NCBI RefSeq assembly: GCF_900699765.1
Contig: NZ_CAADHO010000003.1
Span: 124,001 to 188,000 of the forward strand
DNA length: 64,000 nucleotides
Reading direction: 5' to 3'
From: Desulfoluna butyratoxydans
Lineage (GTDB): Bacteria; Desulfobacterota; Desulfobacteria; Desulfobacterales; Desulfolunaceae
In this document: positions 10,203-18,384 of the stretch, one piece after another
How the letters are laid out: each line of letters opens with the position of its first letter
Position numbering within the stretch: the first letter of the stretch is position 1
Program-made: the position numbers and the translations under genes
Notes under the pieces: generated by a model
Databases searched by the model: none
Told to the model about the DNA's origin: nothing
The model's input: the letters and a program-made list of their open reading frames with translations, nothing else

Positions 10203-12161
10203 TTAGGAAGGAACATGGCCTGTGCTGTTCTCCAGTTGCTGCATGCGAAAGTAGAGCCCTTTTTTGCCCATCAGCTCATGGTGGCTGCCCGATTCGGCGA
10301 TGCGGCCCTTTTTGACCACCAGGATGCGGTGGGCGTGTCGGGCCGTGGAGAGGCGGTGGGCGATGAGGAAGGTGGTGCGGTTTTCCATGAGTCGGGACAG
10401 GGCCGCCTGGATCTCCGATTCGCTCACAGAGTCCACATAGCTGGTGGCCTCGTCCAGGATGAGGAGCTCAGGGTTTTTCACAAAGGCCCGGGCGATGGAG
10501 AGGAGCTGGCGTTCCCCGCTGGACAGGGGACGGCCCCCTTCGGTGAGGAGGGTGTCGAGGCCCTGGTCCAGCCGGTCCAGGACAAAGCCGCATCCGGCCT
10601 GGCGCAGGGCGGCGTCAAGGGCTTCGGGGGCGGGGGGACGGTCCGGGTCGGGGAGGATGTTCTCCCGAATGGTACCGGCAAAGAGGAAGGGGTCCTGCAT
10701 GACCATGGCGATGCGGCTGCGCCACCTTTGGGGATCCAGCTCGGCCAGGGGGCGGCCGTTGACCCGGATGGTGCCGCCCTGGGGATCCCAGAACCGGACA
10801 AGGAGGCTGACGATGGATGTCTTGCCCGCGCCCGTGGGGCCCACGATGGCGATGGTTTCTCCTTTTTTTGCGGCAAAACTGACGTTGGAAAGAACGGGCT
10901 CTCCATCGGTGTACCCAAAGCTGAGGTCGTCAAAGGCGATGGTGTGGATGGGCGCACCCGGGTCTCCGCCGGGCTTTTCGTCGTCTGCCATGGGTGTGTC
11001 GAGGATGAGAAAGAGGCGCTCGGCAGATGAGAAGGCGTTCTGGAGGATGTTGTATTTTTCGGCGATGTCCCGGATGGGACGGAAGAACATGCGCAGGTAG
11101 CTGATGTAGGCCACAAGGACTCCCAGGCTGGCAAAGCCCCCTAAGACCCGGTAGCCCCCGTAGAAGATGATGAGCCCCAGGGCCGTTGCGTTGAGCACCT
11201 CGATGACGGGCATGAAGAGGGCAAAGATGCGCACCTGGGCCATGCCGGCGTCATAGTGTCGGTCCGAGAGGTGTCTGAAGGCGGCGTCGGTCTCTTTTTC
11301 CCGGGCAAAGAGGCGGATGACGCTCATGCCGCCGATGGTCTCGGCCAGGTGGGCGTTGATCTCGGCAATGCGCACGCGCAGGTCCCGGAAGGCGGAGCGG
11401 GACCGGCGGGCAAAACCGATGGCGGCGGCCACGGCCACGGGGATGACGATGAGGGTGACGGCGGCCAGCCGATAATCAAGGATGATCAGCATGGCCAGGA
11501 TGCCAGCCAGCAGGAAAATGTCTTTAAAGACAAAGGTGATGACCGAGGTGAACATCTCCCGCAGGTTTTCCACGTCCCCTGTAAGGCGGGTCACTACGCG
11601 GCCCGTGGGGTTTCGGTGGTACCAGGAGACCGGGAGCTTGCGGATGTGGGTGAACAGGGCCAGGCGTAGGTCGTGGATGATCCGCTGGCCCATGATCTCC
11701 AGGACAAAGGTCTGGCAGAAGCCGAAGAGGAAGTTGAAAAAGAGGGCCCCCAGAAGAAGCAGGGCCGCCTTGACGGCCCCGTTGATGTCGGCCGCCCGCA
11801 GCCTCAGGCGGGTCTCGGGGTCGGCCTTGTCCAGGGCGGTCCTGGGGATGGCAAGGGTGCCGCCACCTTTTGACCGGAGCTCAGGGTGGGCGAGTAGGAA
11901 CCGGTTGACCGCAGGGTCGGAGGTGTCCACGGCAATCATCCGGGTTTCGGGCCTGCCCGGGTCTGGCACGATGTAGCGGTCCAGGGCCTCTTTGGTGATC
12001 CAGGGGATGGAGAGGTCAAGGACCGTCAAAACGATCACCAGGAGCAAAGCCGCCGCCAGAAGCTTCCGGTGGGGGGTGATGAAGGGAATCAGGCGGCCTG
12101 CCAGCCGGTAGTCCTTGGACTGGGTGATATCTGTCTCTTCGATGTATCCGCCCCTACGCAT
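10203..12161 (-). CDS. ABC exporter, fused membrane/ATPase subunit (second gene of pair)
   Basis: This 652-residue type IV (MsbA/LmrA-like) half-transporter has an ABC_membrane domain (about 30-370) and a C-terminal ATPase with Walker A GPTGAGKTS, Q-loop MVMQDPFLFAGTI, signature LSSGERQLLSIAR, Walker B LLILDEATSYVD and switch His in IAHRLST. An insert between the first two membrane helices (DPGRPETRM to about residue 110) is typical of one subunit of heterodimeric exporters. The ATG at 12161 has GAGGAGG upstream and overlaps the stop of the preceding exporter gene by 8 bases (ATGCGTAG). The pair probably forms a heterodimeric drug or lipid exporter in the inner membrane. Confidence 0.92.
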   Translation of the reverse strand: MRRGGYIEETDITQSKDYRLAGRLIPFITPHRKLLAAALLLVIVLTVLDLSIPWITKEALDRYIVPDPGRPETRMIAVDTSDPAVNRFLLAHPELRSKGGGTLAIPRTALDKADPETRLRLRAADINGAVKAALLLLGALFFNFLFGFCQTFVLEIMGQRIIHDLRLALFTHIRKLPVSWYHRNPTGRVVTRLTGDVENLREMFTSVITFVFKDIFLLAGILAMLIILDYRLAAVTLIVIPVAVAAAIGFARRSRSAFRDLRVRIAEINAHLAETIGGMSVIRLFAREKETDAAFRHLSDRHYDAGMAQVRIFALFMPVIEVLNATALGLIIFYGGYRVLGGFASLGVLVAYISYLRMFFRPIRDIAEKYNILQNAFSSAERLFLILDTPMADDEKPGGDPGAPIHTIAFDDLSFGYTDGEPVLSNVSFAAKKGETIAIVGPTGAGKTSIVSLLVRFWDPQGGTIRVNGRPLAELDPQRWRSRIAMVMQDPFLFAGTIRENILPDPDRPPAPEALDAALRQAGCGFVLDRLDQGLDTLLTEGGRPLSSGERQLLSIARAFVKNPELLILDEATSYVDSVSESEIQAALSRLMENRTTFLIAHRLSTARHAHRILVVKKGRIAESGSHHELMGKKGLYFRMQQLENSTGHVPS

Positions 12162-13902
12162 GGTCTGCCTCCTCGATTTCCAAGGCCAGGCTCTGGAGTC
12201 GCCAGGTTTCCCGGTAGTAGTCGTCCGTTTTGAGCAGGTGCTCGTGGGAACCCCTGGCGCGGATGCGCCCCTCTTCCATGACGAGGATCTCGTCGCAGGG
12301 CACGATGGCGGCAAATCGGTGGGACGCCACCACCAGGGTGCGGCCTGTATCGGCAAACACGGCCTCGATGATGTGGTGGGCGGTGCGCGTGTCCACCTGG
12401 CTGACAGGATCGTCCAGGATGAGAACGGGGGACGGATCGTAGAGGGTCCGGGCCAGGGCCACCCGCTGCTTCTGGCCGCCGGAGAGCATCACCCCCTTTT
12501 CGCCTACGATGGTGTTCAGCCCGTCTTCAAACCCTTCGATGGTTTGGGCAAGGCATGCCTCGGTAACGGCCCGGTCCAGCTTGCGGGCATCCGCATGGGC
12601 CCCGGGCCCGCAGATGTTCTCTTCGATGGTGCCGGAGAAGAGCCAGGGTTCCTGGGGCATGAAGCGGACAAGGCGCCTCACGTCTGCCGTGGCAAGGTCG
12701 GGCAAGGGCACGCCGTCCATGCGGATGGTCCCGCCCGTGGGGTCGTAGAGGCGGACCAGAAGGGAGAGCAGGGCGGTCTTACCGCTTCCCGGCGGCCCGA
12801 CAACGCCCACGCTTTTGCCGCTCTCCACGGCCAGGGAGATGTGCCTCAACACCTGCCTGGAGCCGTTAAAGGAGAAGAAGACCTTCTCCATGTCCAGGCG
12901 GCCTGTGGGGTTTGCAATGGGGGTGGGGTGACGGGGCTCGGCCACCTCGGGGCGCTCGTTAAAGATCACTGCCAGGCGGTCCAGGGAGGCTTTTCCCCGC
13001 TGGACGAGGTTGGTCATCCAGCCCAGGGCCATCATGGGCCAGGTGAGAAGGCCCAGGTAGCTGATGAAGGCCACGAAATCTCCGGGAGAGATCCCGCCGG
13101 TGATGACAAGCCGCCCGCCTGCCCCCACCACGATGGCCGTGCCCATGCCCGAGAGAAAGATCATCAGGGGCATGAGGCTCCCCGTGACCCTGACGAGGCG
13201 CAGGTTGCGCCGTACGTAATCCCCGGAGAGATCCTTCAGCCTGTGGTCCACCTGTTTTCCCCTGCCGAACACCTTGACCACGCGGATTCCGTCCACCGCC
13301 TCCCTCACATGTTCGGTGATGGCGGCAAGCCCCTCCTGCACCGCCTTGTGGCGGGCGTGCATGCGCCTGCCGAACACCCGGGCGCTCAGGACGATAAAGG
13401 GCATGGGGATCAGGGCCATGAGGGTAAGCCCCGGATGGATCCAGGCCATGAAGCCGATGGCCGCGCCCCCTAAGACCACGGCGTCGGTGACGGCGACGAT
13501 GCCCATGCCCGTTGCCATGCGGATGTTGTTGATGTCGCTGGTGGCGTGGCTCATGAGGTCCCCGGTGCGGGTGGTGTCGAAGTAGCGGGCGTCCAGGGTG
13601 AGCAGGTGGGAAAACAGATCGCTCCGGATGGCCCGCTCCACCCGCCGGGAGGTGCCGATGAGGCAATGGCGCCAGCCGAACCGGAACACGCCGATGAGCA
13701 TCGCAAAACAAACGATGATGCCGCCGTCCCGGGCAAGGAGATGCGGCGTGGCCGTGCCCGCGGACAGGGCGTCCACGGCGTGCTTGACGATGCGGGGAAT
13801 AAAGAGCTGAAAGGCGTCCACGCCAAGCAGGAAGAGAAGCCCTGTGGCAATGCGACGCAGGTTTGCTCGAAAGTAAGGACGGATCAGGTCAAAGGCAGTC
13901 AT
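12154..13902 (-). CDS. ABC exporter, fused membrane/ATPase subunit (first gene of pair)
   Basis: This 582-residue partner half-transporter has six predicted membrane helices in the first 320 residues, then an ATPase domain with Walker A GPPGSGKTA, Q-loop RFMPQEPWLFSGTI, signature LSGGQKQRVALAR, Walker B VLILDDPVSQVD and switch region VASHRFA. Walker B ends in Asp rather than the catalytic Glu (DDP). This is the degenerate site typical of one member of a heterodimeric exporter, which supports pairing with the overlapping downstream gene. I chose the ATG giving MTAFDLIRPYF. A GTG 14 codons earlier lacks a ribosome-binding site. The substrate is unknown. Confidence 0.9.
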   Translation of the reverse strand: MTAFDLIRPYFRANLRRIATGLLFLLGVDAFQLFIPRIVKHAVDALSAGTATPHLLARDGGIIVCFAMLIGVFRFGWRHCLIGTSRRVERAIRSDLFSHLLTLDARYFDTTRTGDLMSHATSDINNIRMATGMGIVAVTDAVVLGGAAIGFMAWIHPGLTLMALIPMPFIVLSARVFGRRMHARHKAVQEGLAAITEHVREAVDGIRVVKVFGRGKQVDHRLKDLSGDYVRRNLRLVRVTGSLMPLMIFLSGMGTAIVVGAGGRLVITGGISPGDFVAFISYLGLLTWPMMALGWMTNLVQRGKASLDRLAVIFNERPEVAEPRHPTPIANPTGRLDMEKVFFSFNGSRQVLRHISLAVESGKSVGVVGPPGSGKTALLSLLVRLYDPTGGTIRMDGVPLPDLATADVRRLVRFMPQEPWLFSGTIEENICGPGAHADARKLDRAVTEACLAQTIEGFEDGLNTIVGEKGVMLSGGQKQRVALARTLYDPSPVLILDDPVSQVDTRTAHHIIEAVFADTGRTLVVASHRFAAIVPCDEILVMEEGRIRARGSHEHLLKTDDYYRETWRLQSLALEIEEADHA

Positions 13903-14356
13903 GGCATATCCACGGAAACAAGGGTGGCAGGTGAGGTGATTCACAGTTCAAAATGGGGATTAAATGGCGGGAAGTCAAGGGCGTTGGGGCATGAGTATCG
14001 ACCAGACAACGGCGAAAAAAAACATGCCTCCGGCGGCCCTGCCGGGGGCCAAACTTTTAAAAAGTTTGACAAACAAGTCTTAAATACGCCTTTTCAGGTT
14101 CCGTCGAAGTTATGTTATGGAGCTTTTTTTAAAAGAAACGACCCGCCAGAGGCTGATCGGTTAAATCCATAAAGGCAAGAGACAGCAATGTATTCTGTTG
14201 CGTCGAAGCTTGTGAGCCAGCCTGCCCACACCATCAGCGTTTGTGCCGGGCGAAGCCCGAGCCGAAGGCCCGTGCGCTTTGGCCCGAGGAACGAGGGACA
14301 AAGCGCAAGGGCAATGAGCTTTCGAGGTGGCTCACCTCGCCGCCGGAGGCTTTTTT
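13903..14356. other. Intergenic region holding repeat copy B
   Basis: This 454-bp gap lies between the glycyl-radical enzyme gene (which ends at 14357) and the first exporter gene. Most of it (14026-14350) is dispersed repeat copy B. I see no additional gene. Confidence 0.5.
14026..14350 (+). repeat. Dispersed intergenic repeat, copy B
   Basis: This copy has the same orientation and organisation as copy A. The left terminus GCCTCCGGCGG is at 14026-14036, the internal palindrome CAAACTTTT...AAAAGTTTG at about 14050-14068, and the right terminus CCGCCAGAGGC at 14143-14153 (one mismatch). A second module has hairpin CGAGGTG (14323-14329)/CACCTCG (14333-14339) and terminal CCGCCGGAGGC (14340-14350). 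Between the modules, copy B carries roughly 125 bp that copy A lacks. Confidence 0.8.
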
Positions 14357-17347
14357 TTATCCCGTCATTCCGTACTCCGCCCGTTCGATGAGTTCGATCT
14401 GCTGGGCGTGGTTGAGGCGGACGAAGTAGGCGTTGTAGCCGGAGATGCGGACGATGAGGTTGGGGTAGTGTTCCGGGTGGGCCATGGCGTCTTTCAGGGT
14501 GCGGGAGTCCACCACGTTGAACTGCATCTGCATGCCTCCCATGCCGAGGTAGGCGGTGACGTATGCGGCCATGGTATCCACGATCTTCTGGCGGTTTTCC
14601 CCTGGTTTGGGGACGAGTTTAACGTTGAAGGCGATGTTGTTGTCCATGTGGACGGGGTTGAGTCGGGCCACATCGGAGATGAAGTCGAGGTAGTTGGCCG
14701 AGGCGTGGGGTTCCGGGGTGAGGCCGGGGGTGAAGGCCTTGCCGGCCAGGCGCCCCGAGGGGAGGGTGCCGGAGAGGGCGCCGTAGGCCACGTGTTGGCT
14801 CATGGACCAGAACCCGCAGGTGTAGGGGCCGCCGCGGTGGTTGGTAAAATCGTGGTAGGTGGTGCTCAAAAAATGGGTGATTTCGTTGCAGAGGGAGAGG
14901 GCTTCCTTGCTTCCGGACCCGAACAGGGGCACGTGGTTGCAGACCAGCTCGCGGATGTGGGGCGTTTGGGCGAACTGGGTGTCCACGGCCTCTTTGAAGG
15001 TGGCAAGGGGGATGCGTTTGTCGTCGAAGACGAGTTTTTTGACGGCCAAAAGGGAGTCGGTGACATCGGCCAGGCCGATGTTGGAGGTGCCCGAGCTGTT
15101 GTATCGCGCGCCTCCCTGGGTGATGTCCGTTGCCGCGTCAAGGCAGCCGTCCATGAGGAGGCTCAAGAGGGGCGTGGGGCGCATCTCCGCGTGGAGGGCG
15201 GCGTAGGTGTTGTTTAAGGTGACGGCGTGCTGGATAAGAAAGCGCTGCTGGGTTTTCCAGGCGTTGAAGAAGGCCTCGAAATCGGAGAAGTGCTCCGGTG
15301 TGCCGGTGCGGGGGCCGAGCCGGGTGCCGATGAGGGGGTGGACCCCGTTGTTCAGGGCCATTTCCAGGCCTGCCACCAGGTTCATGAGGATGGAGCCCGT
15401 GTGCCCGGCGTGGCGACCGGTGAGGGTGGGTTCCACGCATCCGATGGCACACCAGTCGTTGGCGTGCTCTTCGGGGTAACCATGCTTGGCCAGGGACGCG
15501 GCAACGGCCAGGTCGTTGTGCAGGGAGGGGGTGGCCCCGGTGGTGTAGTTCACCTCGCAGAGGCGCTTGATGTAGGTGGCGCTGTTTTTTTCCGGGTGGA
15601 TGCGGGCGTTGACGTTGGGGTCGTGGATGGAGAGCATCTCGGTGACCTTTAAGAGGATGTAGGTCATGTCGCAGACCCCGTCCTCCCCCCGGGGCGTGAC
15701 GCCCCCTAAAGTGACGGCCTGATCCGGGGGCGAGCCCCCGAAGAGGTGGTTGCCGATGTCCGGGCTCATGGGCATGTGGTCGGTGAGACGAAGAAAAAAG
15801 GCACAGCACAGTTCCAGAGCCACTTTAATAAAGGCGTCTCGCTCTTCCCGGGAGGTGCACCGGGCCATGTCCGAGAGGAAAAAGGGCTGGAGGAGGCGGT
15901 CGAGGCGGCCCATGGAGAGGCCGGTGTCGGTGTTTTCCATGTTGAGGGCGATCCAGGTGGTCCAGAGGCTCTGGAGGGCCTCGTGCAGTGTCGTTGCCGG
16001 GTGGCGGGGGACCCTTGCGCAGACCCGGGCAAGGTGGGTGAGCTCTTTTTTCCGGGCGGGGTTTGGGGCTTTGGCGGCGCACTCTTCGGCTTCTTGGCAG
16101 AGGGCATTGGCATAGGCATCCAGGCCGTCAAGCATGTGGGACATGCCCGAGAGGGTTCGGGACTGCCCTTGTGTGAGCCCGGGCCCTCCTTGCCTCTCCT
16201 TGATCTTGGTGCGCAGCCCCGTGGTCCCAAGGGAGAGGATGGCGGGAAAGTCCGGGGCTGTGTGGGATACCCCCACGGACTTCCAGCAGAAGTAGGCCAC
16301 CCATTTTTCATCGATTTCAAGGGGGGTGAGGTCCTTTAACCGGTTTCTTGCCTGTTCCCGGACGTTCCGGTGGATCCAGAAGGGAAAGAGGTCGTGGAGT
16401 GCTTTTTTGGTGGACGGAGAGATATCGTAGGGGTTGAGTTCCCGGCGGTGGACGGTGTCCAGCTCGCTCCAGATGGAGGTGCCGTGGGTATCGGGGTAGA
16501 TGGCGACCCCGCACACCGGGTCCGATGTGGTGGTGCCCGCCAGGAGTTGTTCTGCCTGGATGACAGGCTTCTTGGACTTGAGGACGTGGGCCAGGGCGAG
16601 GCCCTGCCGTTCCACCGGGTGCCAGGCGGTGCCGTCGGGGCGGGTCTCGTAGCCGTTTTTGCGGTGCCAGGCCGTAAGGGCTGCGGCCCGCTCCGGGCAG
16701 ATGCGGGGGCGTGCATTCAGGTGGCGGGACAGAAGGGCCTCAATGCGGGGAAAGTCGTCCAAATTCCAGTGTGAAAGATAGGGGTCTTGTAAATGGCGCA
16801 CGCCGGGGTCGCCTTTGGCAACCGCCCTCAAGTGGTGGCGGGCTCGCCGGGCAAGCCCGGCGTGGTTTTCGGGGCGATCCGCGGGCGGGGTGTCGGTGAG
16901 GCTCATTCGTGCAAGGGCGGAGGCCTTTTTCCGGGCGCGTCCCTGCAGGGGGGATGCCAGCAGCGCCACCAGCCTGTTGACCAGCTGGATGTACGCCAGG
17001 TTGCCCGAGGTGCGGATGCGGTTTCTCAGCATCATCACCATCACTTCACTGGGGGGCAGGAGTACCAGATCCGCCAGGCTCTTCTCGTCCCGCGCCGTGA
17101 GGCAGGCGTCTGCCCCTTCGGGGATGGGCGACACAACCCGGCAGCGGCCGTTATTAAACACCAGGGCCTGGGCCACGCTTCCGTTTTCTGTGGATACCCC
17201 CACGCTGAAATCCATCCATCCTTCAGGGGATTTTAATTTATTTCGCACATGGGGCATCACACGGAAAGCCAGGGCAAGGCCTGTCAACACCCACCGCGTC
17301 AGGCGGTCCGGCGTGAACACACGATGTAAAAGGGAACAGTCAGGCAT
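14357..17347 (-). CDS. Glycyl-radical enzyme (PFL-like) with N-terminal SCP2-like domain
   Basis: This 996-residue oxygen-sensitive enzyme is activated by a radical-SAM activase that puts a radical on a C-terminal glycine. The glycyl loop VRISGYNAYF (Gly970) and active-site motif GCVEP (Cys637, Glu639) are present. The CxE pattern is that of eliminases and decarboxylases such as choline lyase, diol dehydratases and hydroxyphenylacetate decarboxylase, not pyruvate formate-lyase, which has Cys-Cys. Residues about 1-150 form an extra N-terminal domain resembling SCP2/sterol-carrier folds (LPPSEVMVMMLRNRIRTSGN). GAAAGGAG precedes the ATG. No activase gene lies beside it; the only radical-SAM activase in the window is nrdG at 36225. 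The substrate is unknown. Confidence 0.88.
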   Translation of the reverse strand: MPDCSLLHRVFTPDRLTRWVLTGLALAFRVMPHVRNKLKSPEGWMDFSVGVSTENGSVAQALVFNNGRCRVVSPIPEGADACLTARDEKSLADLVLLPPSEVMVMMLRNRIRTSGNLAYIQLVNRLVALLASPLQGRARKKASALARMSLTDTPPADRPENHAGLARRARHHLRAVAKGDPGVRHLQDPYLSHWNLDDFPRIEALLSRHLNARPRICPERAAALTAWHRKNGYETRPDGTAWHPVERQGLALAHVLKSKKPVIQAEQLLAGTTTSDPVCGVAIYPDTHGTSIWSELDTVHRRELNPYDISPSTKKALHDLFPFWIHRNVREQARNRLKDLTPLEIDEKWVAYFCWKSVGVSHTAPDFPAILSLGTTGLRTKIKERQGGPGLTQGQSRTLSGMSHMLDGLDAYANALCQEAEECAAKAPNPARKKELTHLARVCARVPRHPATTLHEALQSLWTTWIALNMENTDTGLSMGRLDRLLQPFFLSDMARCTSREERDAFIKVALELCCAFFLRLTDHMPMSPDIGNHLFGGSPPDQAVTLGGVTPRGEDGVCDMTYILLKVTEMLSIHDPNVNARIHPEKNSATYIKRLCEVNYTTGATPSLHNDLAVAASLAKHGYPEEHANDWCAIGCVEPTLTGRHAGHTGSILMNLVAGLEMALNNGVHPLIGTRLGPRTGTPEHFSDFEAFFNAWKTQQRFLIQHAVTLNNTYAALHAEMRPTPLLSLLMDGCLDAATDITQGGARYNSSGTSNIGLADVTDSLLAVKKLVFDDKRIPLATFKEAVDTQFAQTPHIRELVCNHVPLFGSGSKEALSLCNEITHFLSTTYHDFTNHRGGPYTCGFWSMSQHVAYGALSGTLPSGRLAGKAFTPGLTPEPHASANYLDFISDVARLNPVHMDNNIAFNVKLVPKPGENRQKIVDTMAAYVTAYLGMGGMQMQFNVVDSRTLKDAMAHPEHYPNLIVRISGYNAYFVRLNHAQQIELIERAEYGMTG

Positions 17348-17762
17348 GGCGGCTCCTTTCTCTCATGAACAGCTGCTGGGCGATGTGGGCCATGCAGGCG
17401 TCCGGGCCTTCTGGCTCAAGGGGAAGGGACTGTGGTGCGGTGGAACAGTGTTCACCTTATCACCGGGCCGACGGCATATCAAGTGAACGCCGGGGCTTGT
17501 CTTTTCAATGGCCCTGGTGACGGTGGGTGAGGGGTCACCAACGGGGTGCCGGTGGTTACCGCAGGAAAGGGAAATCGGTTTTGTTTGTCTGAAAGATGAT
17601 GGGTGTGATATTCTAATGATCTGAAATTATGGTGCTATATCGGCGTGTGGGGCCCTTGTCTGATGGAAGGGCCGTCCAGGGGGCATAAAATTTTATAACG
17701 TCTGGAAATATGCGCTGTGAAAGGCTTTGCACGGTTTTTTAGTAAAAAGGCAAAAAAAGTGT

Positions 17763-17791
17763 TTGACAGGAGGCTTCCGAGGTCTTTAAAA
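17763..17791 (+). promoter_or_regulatory. Candidate sigma-70 promoter of ridA operon
   Basis: TTGACA at 17763-17768 is followed after 17 bp by TTAAAA at 17786-17791. The -35 is perfect and the -10 is weak. The predicted start near 17798 falls just before the palindrome at 17804, a position typical of a repressor operator. Confidence 0.5.
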
Positions 17792-17803
17792 CTTCATACA
17801 TGT

Positions 17804-17819
17804 CAAATGTCGACATTTG
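17804..17819. promoter_or_regulatory. Perfect 16-bp palindrome, candidate operator
   Basis: CAAATGTCGACATTTG is perfectly self-complementary and lies immediately downstream of the candidate promoter of ridA. The core GT-N2-AC matches the half-site spacing known for FCD-type GntR regulators such as UxuR/ExuR. A gene for such a regulator ends this three-gene cluster. That it binds here is inference. Confidence 0.55.
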
Positions 17820-17900
17820 GAACGGGCGCAAAGGGGAGTCCCCTTTTCCCCCTTCAATGATGGACATGATAACCCAACATAATGAAGGATATCACGCATT

Positions 17901-18278
17901 ATGACCCAGCCGATCCAGACGCCCGACGCACCCGCAGCCGTAGGCCCCTACTCACAGGGGATCGTTTCCAACGGTTTTGTTTTTGCCTCAGGTTGCCTCC
18001 CCATTGATCCCGCCACCTCCACCATGGTGGAAGGGACCATCGCCGAGAAAGCCACCCGCGCCCTTGAAAACCTCAAGGCCGTTGCCGAAGCAGGTGGAAG
18101 CTCCCTCGACAAAGCCGTGAAGGTGACGGTGTTCCTTGCGGACATCGCCGATTTTGCCGAAGCCAACAAGGTGTACGCAGAATATTTCAAAGAGCCTTAT
18201 CCGGCCCGAAGCGCTTTTCAGGTGGGCGCGCTGCCCCTGGGCGCCGCCATCGAAATCGAGGCGATTTTTGCTGTGTAA
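17901..18278 (+). CDS. ridA: RidA family enamine/imine deaminase
   Basis: This 125-residue RidA (YjgF/YER057c/UK114) protein hydrolyses reactive 2-aminoacrylate and related enamines/imines to ketoacids plus ammonia, protecting PLP enzymes. The full family signature is visible: APAAVGPYSQGIV at the N-terminus, FASGCLPIDP, KVTVFLADIADFAEANKVYAEYF, and the active-site Arg in YPARSAFQVGALPLGAAIEIEAIF. It lies 106 bp upstream of a PLP-dependent desulfhydrase/sulfo-lyase gene whose reaction generates 2-aminoacrylate, so it has an obvious local role. GAAGGA precedes the ATG. Confidence 0.95.
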   Translation: MTQPIQTPDAPAAVGPYSQGIVSNGFVFASGCLPIDPATSTMVEGTIAEKATRALENLKAVAEAGGSSLDKAVKVTVFLADIADFAEANKVYAEYFKEPYPARSAFQVGALPLGAAIEIEAIFAV

Positions 18279-18384
18279 ATGAATATCCGGGCGGTGATGG
18301 TACCCATGATCGCCCGTATTTAAACGGACCTTGCAGATAGATCCGATAAACGCTTATTCCCTCCCAAATAAGGAAATAAAGACC

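Larger units (their letters stand above)
17348..17900. other. Divergent regulatory region between glycyl-radical enzyme and ridA
   Basis: This 553-bp gap is shared by two divergent transcription units. It has a plausible sigma-70 promoter and a 16-bp palindrome facing ridA (annotated separately). I see no gene in it. Confidence 0.5.
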
